63,993 bases of DNA from Nitrosomonadales bacterium (GCA_024642775.1 JAHEAL010000003.1:1-63993), one strand, 5' to 3'; shown: positions 1 through 13,060, counted from the stretch's first letter. Translations and numbers: made by a program. Notes: generated by a model not told the origin, from the letters alone.

Positions 1-843
1 ATTCCTGGAAATTCGCCCAGACAGCTTTATACAAAACAAATTTCTGATTCACTTTCATCAGCTGGAGTAAGAGCAAAAATAGCTGATTTAAATGCTAATG
101 CTAGTGTTGATTTTGACGCCGTGCTTTATTCAGGCCCACAGTTAAAGTCGCAACTTCGAAATGCTGCTCCTGGTATGGAATTTACAGTAGATTATGGCTG
201 GCTAACGTTTATTGCAGCACCTTTATTTTCACTTTTATCAGGTATTCAGAAGATTTTTCATAACTGGGGTGTATCTATTATTTTGTTAACTCTGATAATT
301 AAAATTTTCTTTTATCCCCTATCTGCATCAAGCTATCGATCAATGGCTCAACTAAAAGAAGTTGCCCCAAGATTGCAAAGCATGAAAGAAAAATTTGGTG
401 ATGATAAACAAAAAATGCAACAAGCGATGATGGAGCTTTATAAAACAGAAAAAATTAACCCTTTAGGTGGATGTTTACCTATTTTGATACAAATCCCGGT
501 TTTTATTGCTTTATATTGGGTTTTATTAGGCGCAGTTGAGTTGAGACAGGCCCCATTTTTTGGATGGATTACTGATTTATCAGTTAAGGACCCTTTTTAT
601 GTTTTACCTATTTTGATGGCAGCTTCGATGTTTTTGCAACAAAAATTAAATCCAAAACCAACCGATCCTGCTCAAGCCAGACTGATGATGATCATGCCAG
701 TTGTATTTAGTATTTTCTTCTTTTTCTTTCCTGCGGGTCTCGTGTTGTACTGGTTTATCAACAATGTGCTTTCGATGGCCCAACAATGGTATGTTAATAA
801 GTCTATTCATGCTGCTGCGATGAAAAAAAAGAAGGCCGGTTAA
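1..843 (+). CDS. yidC: Membrane protein insertase YidC, C-terminal part (5' end outside window)
   Basis: The frame is open from base 1, so this is the last 280 residues of a longer protein. YidC/Oxa1 inserts and folds inner-membrane proteins, alone or with SecYEG, and is needed for the ATP synthase c subunit encoded downstream. The conserved insertase core is present: the segment around MKEKFGDDKQ, the NPLGGCLPILIQIP segment, and the final hydrophobic helices with FPAGLVLYW, ending in a lysine-rich tail. At the position of the groove arginine of E. coli YidC (the IVRGIMYP segment) this protein reads IIKIFFYP, so lysine replaces arginine. The missing 5' part holds the periplasmic domain. In most bacteria yidC lies beside rnpA, rpmH and dnaA, so the replication origin is probably just left of the window. 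Confidence 0.97.
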   Translation: MPGNSPRQLYTKQISDSLSSAGVRAKIADLNANASVDFDAVLYSGPQLKSQLRNAAPGMEFTVDYGWLTFIAAPLFSLLSGIQKIFHNWGVSIILLTLIIKIFFYPLSASSYRSMAQLKEVAPRLQSMKEKFGDDKQKMQQAMMELYKTEKINPLGGCLPILIQIPVFIALYWVLLGAVELRQAPFFGWITDLSVKDPFYVLPILMAASMFLQQKLNPKPTDPAQARLMMIMPVVFSIFFFFFPAGLVLYWFINNVLSMAQQWYVNKSIHAAAMKKKKAG

Positions 844-847
844 AAAA

Positions 848-2194
848 ATGCGGGATAGTAGCACAATAGCTGCTATAGCGACTGCAGCAGGAACAGGCGG
901 TGTGGGAATTGTAAGAGTTTCAGGATCAAAAGCTGAAGCTATTGCGTTAGCGATTACACATTTAAAAAAACTTACCTCTCATAAAGCACAACTCACTTCT
1001 TTTTTTAATCAAGATAATCAATTGCTCGATAAAGGATTGGTTTTATTTTTTAAAGCCCCTAAGTCTTTTACTGGAGAAAATATTGTTGAGTTTCATGCTC
1101 ACGGCGGCCCAGCATTATTGCAATGTCTCCTTGACGCAACTATTAGTAACGGCGCCACCCTAGCTGAACCGGGAGAGTTTACAAAAAGAGCATTTTTGAA
1201 TAATAAAATTGATTTAACTCAAGCAGAAGCTGTAGCAGATATTATTAGTGCGTCAACTGCTCATGCTGTTGTTAATGCAGCAAACTCACTTTCAGGAAAA
1301 TTTTCCTTTAAAATCAATATTTTATTAGAAAAACTTGTTGAAATAAGAATGTATATTGAAGCGTGCCTTGATTTTCCTGAAGAAGATATCGATTTTATTG
1401 AGAAGGGTCAGATTTTAGAAAAGTTAAGTCAGGTACAAACAGAAATTAATGATATTTTAGTAGTAGCAAAAAAAGGGCAAATTATTCAAGAGGGATTTCA
1501 GGTATGTTTAATTGGTAAACCTAATGTAGGTAAATCCACGTTGTTAAACCTTTTTTCTCAAGAAGACCTTGCGATTGTTACAAATATTCCTGGAACAACT
1601 AGAGATCCAGTAAGAGCCTTAATAAATATTAATGGTATTCCGATTAAGGTTGTTGATACTGCCGGTATTCATGAAACAAATGACCCGGTTGAAAAGGCAG
1701 GAATTGATAAATCTATTTCTATCATTAACACATCCAGCTTGGCTTTGGTCATCATTGATGATCTCAATGACATTGATAAATATATAAATTATTTCTTAAA
1801 ATTAAATCAAAACGTAAAATTAATTTGGGTTTTCAATAAGATTGATTTAATTGATAAGTCTCCCTGTGTTGATTTGATAGGTAAACATCGAGTCATTTCG
1901 ATATCAGCAAAATTCAATGAAGGAATTGGACTTTTAGAGAAAGAAATACTTGATGTATTTGGTGTTCAAAGTATGGACAGTAATGAATCTTTGTATGCTT
2001 CGAGAAAAAGACATATATTGGCTCTAAATGATATAGATAGATATTTAAAGTCTGCTCTTAATAATTTAAATCAACCAGAGCTTTTGGCTCAAGATTTACT
2101 TTCAGCACAGAATAAACTCTCATCAATAACTGGTGACTTTTCGCCTGATGATCTTTTAGGTGAAATTTTTAGCCGTTTTTGTATTGGCAAATAA
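848..2194 (+). CDS. mnmE: tRNA modification GTPase MnmE (TrmE)
   Basis: MnmE works with MnmG to place carboxymethylaminomethyl groups on U34 of tRNAs. The 448 residues are close to the usual ~454. The N-terminal folate-binding domain (about residues 1-118) carries GTGGVGIVRVSG and EFHAHGGP. A helical domain follows, with an inserted G domain holding the P-loop GKPNVGKS (223-230), GTTRDP, DTAGI and NKID. The C-terminus FCIGK is the family's essential C-x-G-K motif. The start lies 4 bases after the yidC stop. The partner gene mnmG follows, across the parS region. Confidence 0.98.
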   Translation: MRDSSTIAAIATAAGTGGVGIVRVSGSKAEAIALAITHLKKLTSHKAQLTSFFNQDNQLLDKGLVLFFKAPKSFTGENIVEFHAHGGPALLQCLLDATISNGATLAEPGEFTKRAFLNNKIDLTQAEAVADIISASTAHAVVNAANSLSGKFSFKINILLEKLVEIRMYIEACLDFPEEDIDFIEKGQILEKLSQVQTEINDILVVAKKGQIIQEGFQVCLIGKPNVGKSTLLNLFSQEDLAIVTNIPGTTRDPVRALININGIPIKVVDTAGIHETNDPVEKAGIDKSISIINTSSLALVIIDDLNDIDKYINYFLKLNQNVKLIWVFNKIDLIDKSPCVDLIGKHRVISISAKFNEGIGLLEKEILDVFGVQSMDSNESLYASRKRHILALNDIDRYLKSALNNLNQPELLAQDLLSAQNKLSSITGDFSPDDLLGEIFSRFCIGK

Positions 2195-2201
2195 TTTTTA
2201 A

Positions 2202-2217
2202 TGTTTCACGTGAAACA
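2202..2217. promoter_or_regulatory. parS centromere site 1
   Basis: Perfect 16-bp palindrome TGTTTCACGTGAAACA, the consensus bound by chromosomal ParB. It lies in the mnmE-mnmG gap, about 2.6 kb from parA. ParB bound here loads as a CTP-dependent sliding clamp and, with ParA, segregates the origin region. The match is read directly; function is from family knowledge. Confidence 0.95.
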
Positions 2218-2236
2218 AATTAAAATTTAAATAACG

Positions 2237-2252
2237 TGTTTCACGTGAAACA
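2237..2252. promoter_or_regulatory. parS centromere site 2
   Basis: Second perfect copy of TGTTTCACGTGAAACA, 35 bp centre-to-centre from the first. The flanking bases differ, so only the 16-bp core is shared. Paired sites this close put two ParB loading points upstream of the candidate mnmG-rsmG-parA-parB promoter, which may also give ParB a means of influencing its own expression. Confidence 0.95.
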
Positions 2253-2269
2253 TGTCTTTCTTATTTTTT

Positions 2270-2298
2270 TTGAAGTAAAATACTCATCTTATTAAAAT
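2270..2298 (+). promoter_or_regulatory. Candidate sigma-70 promoter of mnmG-rsmG-parA-parB
   Basis: TTGAAG (2270-2275) and TAAAAT (2293-2298) are separated by 17 bases. Both are close to the sigma-70 consensus, and transcription would start only a few bases before the ATG at 2312. This is a pattern call only. The site begins 18 bp after the second parS copy. Confidence 0.5.
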
Positions 2299-2311
2299 TA
2301 AAGTATTGATA

Positions 2312-4219
2312 ATGGAATTTCCAAAAACATTTGATGTGATTGTCGTCGGTGGCGGTCATGCTGGTACTGAAGCAGCTTTGGCTTCAGCGCGCATGGGCCA
2401 AAATACACTTTTAGTCACTCATAACATGGAAACATTAGGACAAATGTCTTGTAATCCCTCAATCGGTGGTATCGGAAAGGGACACTTAGTTAAAGAGATT
2501 GATGCGTTAGGTGGGGTGATGGCTAAAGCGGCCGATGAAGCGGGAATCCATTTTAGAACATTAAATGCAAGTAAGGGGCCTGCTGTTAGAGCTACTCGGG
2601 CTCAAGCTGATCGGGTACTTTATCGTTCAGCTGTAAGAAAATATCTAGAAAACCAAGAAAATTTATGGATTTTCCAGCAGCCGGTTGATGATATCTTGGT
2701 TAATAGAAATGATGAGGTTGATGGGGTCGTAACGGAGTCCGGAATTAGATTTTTAGCAAAAAAAATTGTTTTAACAGCAGGAACCTTTCTGCAAGGCGTT
2801 GTTCATATTGGATTAAAAAATTACGAAGCCGGAAGAGCTGGTGACCCATCTGCAAATAGTTTAGCTAAAAGGCTTAATGATTTAAAGCTTCCTGTGGGCA
2901 GATTAAAAACAGGAACCCCCCCAAGAATTGATGGACGTAGTATTAATTTTTCCGTAATGGAAGAACAACCAGGGGATACACCAACACCACAGTTTTCATT
3001 ACAACAACCAAAAATAGAGCACCCAAATCAAATATCATGCTGGATTACGCATACCAATAATAAGACCCATGACATTATAAGATCAGGTTTGGACAGGTCA
3101 CCAATGTACACAGGTGTTATTGAGGGTGTAGGACCAAGATATTGTCCATCAATTGAGGATAAGATTCATAGATTTTCTGATAAAAATTCCCATCAAATTT
3201 TTTTGGAGCCTGAGGGGTTAACAACTCATGAAGTATATCCAAACGGAATTTCAACTAGCTTACCTTTTGACATTCAATATGATCTAGTTAGGTCCATCAA
3301 GGGATTAGAAAATGCTTACATTATCCGACCTGGATATGCAATTGAATATAATTATTTTGACCCAAGAAACTTAAAGAAAACTCTTGAAACAAAGACGATT
3401 CAAGGCCTTTATTTTGCGGGACAAATCAATGGAACTACGGGGTATGAAGAAGCGGGTGCACAGGGACTAATTGCTGGAATAAACGCCGCTTTGAGTGTGC
3501 AAGGAAAAGAGGGCTGGTGCCCAACAAGAGAAGAGGCTTATATTGGGGTACTAATAGATGATCTTATAACTCGTGGAGTGACTGAACCATACAGAATGTT
3601 TACTAGCAGAGCTGAGTATAGGCTGTTATTGAGGGAAGACAATGCAGATTATAGGCTGACAAGAAAAGGTTTTGAGTTAGGCGTTGTTGATAGTGAACAA
3701 AATAATGAATATCTTAGAAAAAATAAAAATATTCACCAGTGTGAGCTTTTCTTTAATAAAACAATCATCAAGGCTAATACATTAAATAATGAATGCCAAG
3801 AAAAACTATTTGGAAAACAGCTTGAAAGAGATTATTCTGCTTTTGAGTTGATTAAACGACCAAATGTTAATGCATTAGAGCTAATAAACATCATGGGTTT
3901 TAATGATAAATTTGATGAATCTATTATTGAGCAGGTAGAAATTAATGCGAAATATTCTGGTTACATCAATAGGCAAAAAGATGAAATACAAAAAATGCAG
4001 TCTCAATATGAATTAAAGATTCCAGAAAGTATAAATTATAATAAAATCAATGGGTTAAGTAATGAAGCTATACAGAAATTAAGTAATATAAGACCTGAAA
4101 ATATTAAACAAGCTAGTGGTATTTCTGGTATAACGCCTGCAAACATATCTTTAATTATTGTTTATTTAAAAAAATACAAAGGATTGGATGCGCCATTGAA
4201 AAAACAGATTGAGGCATAA
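2312..4219 (+). CDS. mnmG: tRNA uridine-5-carboxymethylaminomethyl modification enzyme MnmG (GidA)
   Basis: FAD-dependent partner of MnmE in wobble-uridine modification. The Rossmann FAD motif [10 protein letters not shown] starts near residue 13, and the family signatures [12 protein letters not shown] and the [19 protein letters not shown] region are intact. A helical C-terminal domain binds MnmE and tRNA. Length is 635 residues against about 629 in E. coli. I take the ATG at 2312 as the start, because translation from the TTG at 2306 only adds two residues and [15 protein letters not shown] matches the family's N-terminus. The 3' end overlaps rsmG by 11 bases. Confidence 0.98.
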   Translation: MEFPKTFDVIVVGGGHAGTEAALASARMGQNTLLVTHNMETLGQMSCNPSIGGIGKGHLVKEIDALGGVMAKAADEAGIHFRTLNASKGPAVRATRAQADRVLYRSAVRKYLENQENLWIFQQPVDDILVNRNDEVDGVVTESGIRFLAKKIVLTAGTFLQGVVHIGLKNYEAGRAGDPSANSLAKRLNDLKLPVGRLKTGTPPRIDGRSINFSVMEEQPGDTPTPQFSLQQPKIEHPNQISCWITHTNNKTHDIIRSGLDRSPMYTGVIEGVGPRYCPSIEDKIHRFSDKNSHQIFLEPEGLTTHEVYPNGISTSLPFDIQYDLVRSIKGLENAYIIRPGYAIEYNYFDPRNLKKTLETKTIQGLYFAGQINGTTGYEEAGAQGLIAGINAALSVQGKEGWCPTREEAYIGVLIDDLITRGVTEPYRMFTSRAEYRLLLREDNADYRLTRKGFELGVVDSEQNNEYLRKNKNIHQCELFFNKTIIKANTLNNECQEKLFGKQLERDYSAFELIKRPNVNALELINIMGFNDKFDESIIEQVEINAKYSGYINRQKDEIQKMQSQYELKIPESINYNKINGLSNEAIQKLSNIRPENIKQASGISGITPANISLIIVYLKKYKGLDAPLKKQIEA

Positions 4220-4835
4220 ATTTTTGGAACAATTGATCGTTAAGGGTTTAAAAAGTTTAAATGTTAATTCAGAAGCAAATGTAAATAAATTATTGATTTA
4301 TAAAGATTTTTTAAAAAAGTGGAATAAAGTTTATAACCTAACAGCGTTAAACGACGATGAAGATATAGTAATCAAACATTTTTTTGATAGTTTGACAATA
4401 AATGAATATATTCAAGATCATAATTTAATTTTAGATGTTGGAACGGGTGCAGGATTCCCTGGGATGATTTTGGCTTTATTCAATCCTGACAAGAAATTTA
4501 TTTTGGTAGACGGGGTAGCAAAAAAAATAACTTTTTTAAATGAGTTAAAAGGTAAGCTGGGCTTAAAAAACGTTGTTTCTTTTCATTCAAAGGTTGAAGA
4601 TTTATTATTAGATAAACCAGTGGATATGATTGTATCAAGAGCGTTTTCTGAAATCAGCAATATGATGAAATTATCCAAACATTTGTTAAGTAAAGAAGGA
4701 AAGTTTTTTGCTATGAAAGGTCCAGAAGTAGATAAGGAGCTGTTAGGGCTGGGAGATCAAATAAATAGTGTTCATCTTCTTAAAGTTCCTTATTATGAAG
4801 GGACCCGAAAGTTAATAATAATAAATAATAAATAA
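4209..4835 (+). CDS. rsmG: 16S rRNA (guanine527-N7)-methyltransferase RsmG (GidB)
   Basis: RsmG methylates G527 in the 530 loop of 16S rRNA using S-adenosylmethionine. The SAM-binding motif [11 protein letters not shown] is clear, followed by [11 protein letters not shown] and VSRAF, which are typical of the family; the 208 residues are normal. No ATG lies near the expected N-terminus, so the start must be TTG, at 4209 (overlapping mnmG) or at 4224. It sits inside the mnmG-parA chain and is probably translationally coupled to mnmG. Confidence 0.95.
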   Translation: MRHKFLEQLIVKGLKSLNVNSEANVNKLLIYKDFLKKWNKVYNLTALNDDEDIVIKHFFDSLTINEYIQDHNLILDVGTGAGFPGMILALFNPDKKFILVDGVAKKITFLNELKGKLGLKNVVSFHSKVEDLLLDKPVDMIVSRAFSEISNMMKLSKHLLSKEGKFFAMKGPEVDKELLGLGDQINSVHLLKVPYYEGTRKLIIINNK

Positions 4836-4837
4836 TA

Positions 4838-5605
4838 ATGACAAAAATTCTAGCAATTTCAAATCAAAAAGGTGGAGTCGGCAAAACCACAACGGCCGTG
4901 AATTTGTCAACGGCTTTGGGACTAAAGGGAAAAAAGGTGCTGTTGGTTGATTTGGACCCACAAGGTAACGCAACTTCCAGCTCAGGGCTTGAAAAAACCA
5001 AGCTTAAAAGTACGGTTTACGATTTGTTAATAAATGATGCTGATATAAAAGAGGTTGTTAAAAAAGGAAAGTACTATGATGTTGTTCCTGCAAATCAACA
5101 TTTAGCTGGCGCTGAAATTGAAATGATACAAATTAAGCAAAGAGAAGTTTTGCTTAAAAATCAATTAAAAATAATTCAACAAGATTATGATTATATTTTA
5201 TTAGACTGCCCTCCTTCTCTTGGCTTAATAACCTTAAATGGATTGACAGCTGCAACATCAGTTTTAATTCCTATGCAATGTGAGTATTTTGCATTAGAAG
5301 GGTTAACGGATCTTGTAAATACTATTAAAAAAATCAAAACAAATATGAATAAAGAAATTCAGATTGAAGGTTTGCTTCGTACAATTTACGATCGGAGAAA
5401 TACCCTAAGCAAGGAGGTTTCAGATCAATTGTCGACTTATTTTCCAAATAAAGTTTATAAAACGATAGTGCCAAGAAATGTTCGAGTTGCAGAGGCACCC
5501 AGTCATGGATTGTCGGCAATTCAATTTGATAAGCATTCAAAAGGGTCAAAAGCATATTTAGAGCTAGCAGATGAGATTATAAAAAAGGAGGCTAATAATG
5601 GCTAA
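4838..5605 (+). CDS. parA: Chromosome-partitioning ATPase ParA (Soj)
   Basis: ParA is the nucleoid-bound ATPase that pulls or tethers ParB-parS complexes and so segregates replicated origins. The deviant Walker A box QKGGVGKTTTAVNLS begins near residue 9, with the signature lysine before GGVGKT. DLDPQGNATSS and LLDCPPSLGL (Walker B) follow. At 255 residues, without an N-terminal DNA-binding extension, it is the chromosomal type. It starts 2 bases after rsmG and overlaps parB by 8 bases. Two parS sites lie upstream, completing a parABS system. Confidence 0.97.
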   Translation: MTKILAISNQKGGVGKTTTAVNLSTALGLKGKKVLLVDLDPQGNATSSSGLEKTKLKSTVYDLLINDADIKEVVKKGKYYDVVPANQHLAGAEIEMIQIKQREVLLKNQLKIIQQDYDYILLDCPPSLGLITLNGLTAATSVLIPMQCEYFALEGLTDLVNTIKKIKTNMNKEIQIEGLLRTIYDRRNTLSKEVSDQLSTYFPNKVYKTIVPRNVRVAEAPSHGLSAIQFDKHSKGSKAYLELADEIIKKEANNG

Positions 5606-6479
5606 AGAAAAAAGACTCGGAAAAGGTCTAAGTGCTTTATTTGAATCTGAGGTTGAGGAAAATCAATTAAGTGAGAATCTTAACGCAGGCGAACAAATCC
5701 GAAATATCAATGTAAACATCTTGGAAAAGGGAAAGTATCAGCCTAGAAGCTATTTTTCGGAAGAATCATTAAAAGAACTATCTGATTCAATTCTAGAACA
5801 GGGACTAATGCAACCCATCATAGCTAGAAAAATCAATGATACGCATTTTGAAATAATAGCAGGTGAACGAAGATGGCGCGCTGCAAAGCTGGCAAAAATT
5901 ACTGAAGTACCAGTAATTGTTCGAGAAATTAATGATAAAACGGCATCCATAATAGCGCTAATTGAGAACATGCAAAGAGAAGATTTAACTGCTCTTGAGG
6001 AAGCAAATGGAATAAAAAAAATGATTGAGGAATTTGGTATGACTCATGAAGAAGCCGCTTCAGCAGTCGGAAAGTCAAGAACTACTGTAAGCAACCTATT
6101 AAGATTGCTTCAACTTTCAAGCTTTGTTAAAGGGAAGCTAGAGAGTGGTCAAATAGAAATGGGCCATGCAAGAGCTCTAATTTCTTTGGAGGCTGATAAA
6201 CAAAATATGTTGTGTGAAAAGATAATCAAGGAAAAGTTGTCGGTAAGGGCGGTAGAAGACATTGTAAGCAATGTTCAATTTACAAACAAAAAAACAAAGC
6301 CAAAATATGTCATTAAAAAGAGTATGGACTTGATTAAAATTGAACAGGAGTTATCAGATTTTATTGGATTTCCAGTAGATATTGAAAATAAGTCCAATAA
6401 CAATGGATACATAAAAATACGATATAGAAATTTAAATGAACTAGATGATTTGTTGAAAACTTTAAACAAAACTAATTAG
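5598..6479 (+). CDS. parB: Chromosome-partitioning protein ParB (Spo0J)
   Basis: ParB binds parS and spreads as a CTP-switched clamp. The N-terminal KRLGKGLSALFE is the short basic segment that stimulates ParA. The ParB/Srx CTPase domain has the box GERRWRAAK, followed by LIENMQREDLTALEEA and a helix-turn-helix region (TVSNLLRLLQL). The C-terminal part should be the dimerisation domain. Length 293 is normal. The start overlaps the parA stop within an AATAATGGC context, preceded by an AAAAAGGAGG ribosome binding site. Confidence 0.97.
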   Translation: MAKEKRLGKGLSALFESEVEENQLSENLNAGEQIRNINVNILEKGKYQPRSYFSEESLKELSDSILEQGLMQPIIARKINDTHFEIIAGERRWRAAKLAKITEVPVIVREINDKTASIIALIENMQREDLTALEEANGIKKMIEEFGMTHEEAASAVGKSRTTVSNLLRLLQLSSFVKGKLESGQIEMGHARALISLEADKQNMLCEKIIKEKLSVRAVEDIVSNVQFTNKKTKPKYVIKKSMDLIKIEQELSDFIGFPVDIENKSNNNGYIKIRYRNLNELDDLLKTLNKTN

Positions 6480-6502
6480 TCATAATGACTTTTTATAGGG
6501 GC

Positions 6503-6531
6503 TTGACTTGAGCCTGTTTTCCATTCAAAAT
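6503..6531 (+). promoter_or_regulatory. Candidate sigma-70 promoter of the ATP synthase operon
   Basis: TTGACT (6503-6508) differs from the -35 consensus at one base. With a 17-base spacer it is followed by CAAAAT (6526-6531). It lies between parB and atpI, 30 bases before the atpI start, where the operon promoter is expected. Confidence 0.55.
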
Positions 6532-6560
6532 TCAGTGTTTTTGTAAGGAACGTTTCGGTG

Positions 6561-6965
6561 ATGAAAAGTGAATTTGATGAAATCACTGAAAAATTGGGAG
6601 GTTTGCCAACTCAGCTTAAAAAAATGCTGATGCGACAAATTGTTGTTGCGGGTCTAATGTTTATTATTATTGTAAACATTTACTCAGTTAATATTGCATA
6701 TTCACTCCTAATTGGGTTCGGATCAGTAATTGGTGGATTTTTACTGGCTTTCCCCATTGCAAAACTAAACAAAAAAGGTCAGCCTGCATCAACGGTGCTT
6801 ATTAATATATTAAAAGCAGAATTAGTAAAGTTGCTATTTATTATTGTGATGTTGTGGTTGGCATTTAAGTTTTATGGTGATATACAGCCTTTTGGATTAG
6901 TTCTGGGGCTAGCAATTTCAGCATTAATGTCTGGACTAGCAATATCAAAATTAGATAATAAATAA
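6561..6965 (+). CDS. atpI: ATP synthase subunit I (AtpI), c-ring assembly factor
   Basis: 134-residue integral membrane protein at the head of the atp operon. Four hydrophobic segments are visible (about residues 27-43, 47-65, 85-103 and 108-127), as expected for AtpI, which helps assemble the c-ring and is poorly conserved in sequence. The identification rests on position and topology more than on motifs. I prefer the ATG at 6561 over the GTG at 6558. An AAGGA sequence lies 11 bases upstream. Confidence 0.85.
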   Translation: MKSEFDEITEKLGGLPTQLKKMLMRQIVVAGLMFIIIVNIYSVNIAYSLLIGFGSVIGGFLLAFPIAKLNKKGQPASTVLINILKAELVKLLFIIVMLWLAFKFYGDIQPFGLVLGLAISALMSGLAISKLDNK

Positions 6966-6974
6966 TTTAAGTAG

Positions 6975-7790
<816 letters not shown>

Positions 7791-7811
7791 TTTATTTTGA
7801 AGGGAATTTAA

Positions 7812-8093
<282 letters not shown>

Positions 8094-8120
8094 TTTGAAC
8101 ATAATTGATTTGGAGAAGAA

Positions 8121-8591
8121 ATGAATATTCATTTTACCTTAATCGCTCAAGCAATAACGTTTGCTATTCTTATATGGTTTACCGTTAAGTTTGTTTGGCC
8201 GCCTCTTTTGAGTGCTATAGAAAACCGTCAAAAAGAAATTGCAGACGGCCTAGCTGCTGCAAAAGAAGGAAAAGCATCTCTTGAAATGGCAGAGAAAAAA
8301 ACAACAGAAGTTTTAGATTCAGCAAAAGAAAAGTCATCTGAAATAGTTTCCCAAGCAGAGAAAAGAGCTAGTGAAATTGTAGAAGAGGCTAAACAAAATG
8401 CAAAGGTTGATGCAGATCGTATTATTGCTAATGCTAAATCTGAAATAGAACAAGAAGTTAATAAAGCAAAAGAAACCTTGAGATCTCAAGTTGCAAATCT
8501 TGCTGTTGAAGGCGCTCAAAAAATACTTGAAAAAGAAATTGATGCAAAAGCACATAGTGCTATGTTAACTAAACTATCTAAGGATCTTTAA
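8121..8591 (+). CDS. atpF: F1Fo ATP synthase subunit b
   Basis: Peripheral stalk subunit of 156 residues. One N-terminal membrane helix (about residues 5-27) is followed by a long charged coiled-coil rich in Ala, Lys and Glu, which forms the stator dimer and contacts subunit delta. Only one b gene is present, so the stalk is a homodimer. Its last base is the first base of atpH (TAATG overlap). Confidence 0.96.
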   Translation: MNIHFTLIAQAITFAILIWFTVKFVWPPLLSAIENRQKEIADGLAAAKEGKASLEMAEKKTTEVLDSAKEKSSEIVSQAEKRASEIVEEAKQNAKVDADRIIANAKSEIEQEVNKAKETLRSQVANLAVEGAQKILEKEIDAKAHSAMLTKLSKDL

Positions 8592-9127
8592 TGGCAGAAA
8601 TTTCAACAATAGCTAGACCTTATGCACAAGCCATTTTTGACTTAGCAAAAGAAAAAAACCAACTTAATGAGTGGTCAGCCACTGTTGGTTTATTGGCTAA
8701 AATTGTTGAAGATGAGCAAGTAAAAGCTATCATTCAAGATACAAAAGTTGATGTTTCTGATAAAGAAAAATTCATCTTAGATATATGTAAAGGCAAAATT
8801 ACCAATGAAGGTGAAAACTTCATTAAGTTATTAATTGAGAATAAAAGGTTACTGGTACTTCCCTTCATCAGTGATTCTTTTGAAGAACTCAAAGCCAACG
8901 AAGAAGGAACTGTTGCTGCAACTATTGTTGTTGCAACAAAAATTTCTCAAAATGAAACAGATGGAATCATTAAAAACTTAGAAAAAAAATTAAATAAGAA
9001 AATTGAAGCAACTGTAAAGATAGATGAATCAATATTAGGTGGAAGTGTTATTACAGTTGGCGATACTGTTATAGATGCTTCAGTTAAAGGACAACTAGAA
9101 AGCTTGGCTTTCAAAATGAAAGCATAA
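8591..9127 (+). CDS. atpH: F1Fo ATP synthase subunit delta
   Basis: 178-residue stator subunit linking the b dimer to the top of the F1 head. Family features are the N-terminal ARPYAQAIFDLA, the six-helix domain, and the C-terminal IDESILGGSVITVGDTVIDASVKGQL segment split across residues ~143-170. The start overlaps the atpF stop by one base, so the two are translationally coupled. Confidence 0.96.
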   Translation: MAEISTIARPYAQAIFDLAKEKNQLNEWSATVGLLAKIVEDEQVKAIIQDTKVDVSDKEKFILDICKGKITNEGENFIKLLIENKRLLVLPFISDSFEELKANEEGTVAATIVVATKISQNETDGIIKNLEKKLNKKIEATVKIDESILGGSVITVGDTVIDASVKGQLESLAFKMKA

Positions 9128-9145
9128 TTTACCCAGGAGAAAGTA

Positions 9146-10687
9146 ATGCAATTATCAACTTCAGAAATCAGCGAACTGATAAAAAGTCGAATAAAGGACT
9201 TTAAATCATCATCAGAAGCTAGGACACAGGGAACAGTTGTTTCCGTAACTGACGGAATTGTTCGTATTCATGGATTATCCAATGTGATGTCTGGAGAGAT
9301 GATTGAGTTTCCTGGAAATACATTTGGTATGGCGTTGAACTTAGAAAGAGATTCAGTTGGAGCCGTTGTTTTAGGCGACTATGAACATATTTCCGAAGGA
9401 GATGTTTGCAAATGTACAGGTAAAATTCTAGAAGTACCGGTTGGGCCAGAGTTAATTGGAAGAGTTGTTGATGCGCTTGGCAATCCTTTAGATGGTAAAG
9501 GTCCAATAAAATCTAAATTAACTGACAAAATTGAAAAAGTGGCTCCTGGTGTTATTGCAAGAAAATCAGTATCTCAGCCAGTGCAGACGGGTTTGAAATC
9601 TGTTGACTCAATGGTACCTATTGGTCGTGGACAGCGTGAACTTATTATTGGGGATAGACAGACAGGTAAAACAGCAGTAGCTGTTGATGCGATTATTAAT
9701 CAACGTGGTCAAGACATGAAATGTATTTATGTTGCGATTGGACAAAAAGCATCAACGATTGCAAACGTGGTTCGTAAACTTGAAGAGACTGGTGCAATGG
9801 AATATACAACTGTGGTTGTTGCTTCTGCATCTGACTCAGCGGCATTGCAATTTTTAGCCCCCTATTCTGGTTGCACTATGGGTGAATACTTTAGAGATCG
9901 AGGCGAAGACGCACTTATTATTTATGACGATTTGAGTAAACAAGCGGTTGCGTATAGACAAATTTCACTTTTATTAAGAAGACCTCCAGGTCGTGAAGCT
10001 TATCCTGGTGATGTGTTTTATATTCACTCAAGATTACTTGAGAGGGCAGCGAGAGTTAACGAAGAATATGTTGAAAAATTTACAAATGGTAAAGTAAAAG
10101 GAAAAACAGGTTCCTTAACTGCTTTACCAGTGATTGAAACAGCTGCGGGCGATGTTTCAGCATTCGTGCCAACTAACGTAATTTCAATCACTGATGGACA
10201 AATCTTTTTAGAATCAGATTTGTTCAACGCAGGTATTCGCCCAGCTATCAACGCAGGTGTATCAGTTTCTCGTGTAGGCGGCGCTGCTCAAACTAAAGTA
10301 ATTAAAAAACTTGGTGGTGGTGTTCGTTTGGCTTTAGCTCAGTATCGTGAATTGGCTGCTTTTGCTCAGTTTGCATCTGATCTAGACGAAGCAACTCGTA
10401 AACAGTTAGATCGAGGAAGAATGTTTACCGAATTGATGAAACAAGCACAATATGCTCCGTTAAGTGTTTCAAAAATGGCAATTACATTGTACGCAGCAAA
10501 CAATGGTTATTTTGACGATGTTCCAGTAGACAAAATTCTAAATTGCGAATCTGATTTACATGGATTTATTGGATCGAAACATAAAAAAGTTATGGAGAGT
10601 ATTGAAAAAAATCTTGAGCTATCTGAAAAAGATGAAAAAGATCTAATTAAAGCAATTGAAGACTTTAAAGCTTCAAGCAAATATTAA
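9146..10687 (+). CDS. atpA: F1 ATP synthase subunit alpha
   Basis: Non-catalytic nucleotide-binding subunit, 513 residues, the standard proteobacterial length. The P-loop [11 protein letters not shown] lies near residue 170, and [17 protein letters not shown] is the alpha/beta signature. The N-terminal region through STSEISELI contacts subunit delta. It has a good ribosome binding site (AGGAG) 8 bases upstream. Confidence 0.98.
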   Translation: MQLSTSEISELIKSRIKDFKSSSEARTQGTVVSVTDGIVRIHGLSNVMSGEMIEFPGNTFGMALNLERDSVGAVVLGDYEHISEGDVCKCTGKILEVPVGPELIGRVVDALGNPLDGKGPIKSKLTDKIEKVAPGVIARKSVSQPVQTGLKSVDSMVPIGRGQRELIIGDRQTGKTAVAVDAIINQRGQDMKCIYVAIGQKASTIANVVRKLEETGAMEYTTVVVASASDSAALQFLAPYSGCTMGEYFRDRGEDALIIYDDLSKQAVAYRQISLLLRRPPGREAYPGDVFYIHSRLLERAARVNEEYVEKFTNGKVKGKTGSLTALPVIETAAGDVSAFVPTNVISITDGQIFLESDLFNAGIRPAINAGVSVSRVGGAAQTKVIKKLGGGVRLALAQYRELAAFAQFASDLDEATRKQLDRGRMFTELMKQAQYAPLSVSKMAITLYAANNGYFDDVPVDKILNCESDLHGFIGSKHKKVMESIEKNLELSEKDEKDLIKAIEDFKASSKY

Positions 10688-10705
10688 AAATTATTTGGAA
10701 ATAAT

Positions 10706-11572
10706 ATGGCCGGTAGTAAAGAGATACGAACCAAAATTAAGAGTGTAGAAAACACTAAGAAAATCACGAAAGCGATGGAAATGGTGGCTGCCTCTAAAAT
10801 GAGAAAAGCACAAGATCGAATGACGGCATCAAGACCTTATGCTGAAAAAATTCGTAATGTAGCTGCTCACTTGTCGTATGCTGAATCAGAATCAAAACAT
10901 CCATTTTTGGTTGCTCGTGAAAAAGTTAAAAATGTGGGTCTAATTGTTGTAACTTCTGATAAAGGCTTATGTGGCGGCTTAAATACTAACGTATTACGAA
11001 CATCTTTAAATCAGATTAAAGATTGGGAAAAAGAAGGAAAAAAAGTTCAAGTTGCAGCAATTGGAACTAAAGGATTTAGTTTCATGAACCGTATAGGAGC
11101 AGATGTTAAATCAAATATAACTGGTTTAGGTGATACCCCGCATTTAGATGATCTCATTGGAAGTATCAAAGTTATGCTTGATGCATACATCAACGGTGAA
11201 ATTGATCAGCTATACGTATGCTATACAAAATTTATTAATACCATGAAACAAGAGCCATTAATGGATCAAGTATTACCTTTAAATGGTGAGAAAATGGGTG
11301 CACCTGAAGGTCCATGGGATTATATTTATGAGCCAGATGCTGAAGCAGTTATTGAAGAGTTATTGAAACGATATATAGAGTCAATAATTTATCATGCAGT
11401 TGCAGAAAATATGGCTTCTGAGCAATCTGCACGGATGGTCGCTATGAAGGCAGCCTCAGATAATGCAGTTAATGTTATTGACGAGTTGACGTTGGTTTAC
11501 AACAAAGCTCGACAAGCAGCAATTACGAAAGAAATATCGGAAATCGTTGGTGGAGCTGCAGCGGTTTCATAA
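10706..11572 (+). CDS. atpG: F1 ATP synthase subunit gamma
   Basis: Central rotor shaft, 288 residues. The N-terminal helix has [18 protein letters not shown] and [11 protein letters not shown]. The C-terminal helix ends in [19 protein letters not shown], the segment that rotates inside the alpha-beta hexamer. The order alpha-gamma-beta-epsilon is the usual one. Confidence 0.98.
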   Translation: MAGSKEIRTKIKSVENTKKITKAMEMVAASKMRKAQDRMTASRPYAEKIRNVAAHLSYAESESKHPFLVAREKVKNVGLIVVTSDKGLCGGLNTNVLRTSLNQIKDWEKEGKKVQVAAIGTKGFSFMNRIGADVKSNITGLGDTPHLDDLIGSIKVMLDAYINGEIDQLYVCYTKFINTMKQEPLMDQVLPLNGEKMGAPEGPWDYIYEPDAEAVIEELLKRYIESIIYHAVAENMASEQSARMVAMKAASDNAVNVIDELTLVYNKARQAAITKEISEIVGGAAAVS

Positions 11573-11594
11573 TTTAAATTTTTTAGATGAGTAA

Positions 11595-13037
<1,443 letters not shown>

Positions 13038-13060
13038 TCACTTATTAACTGGAAAATTTT

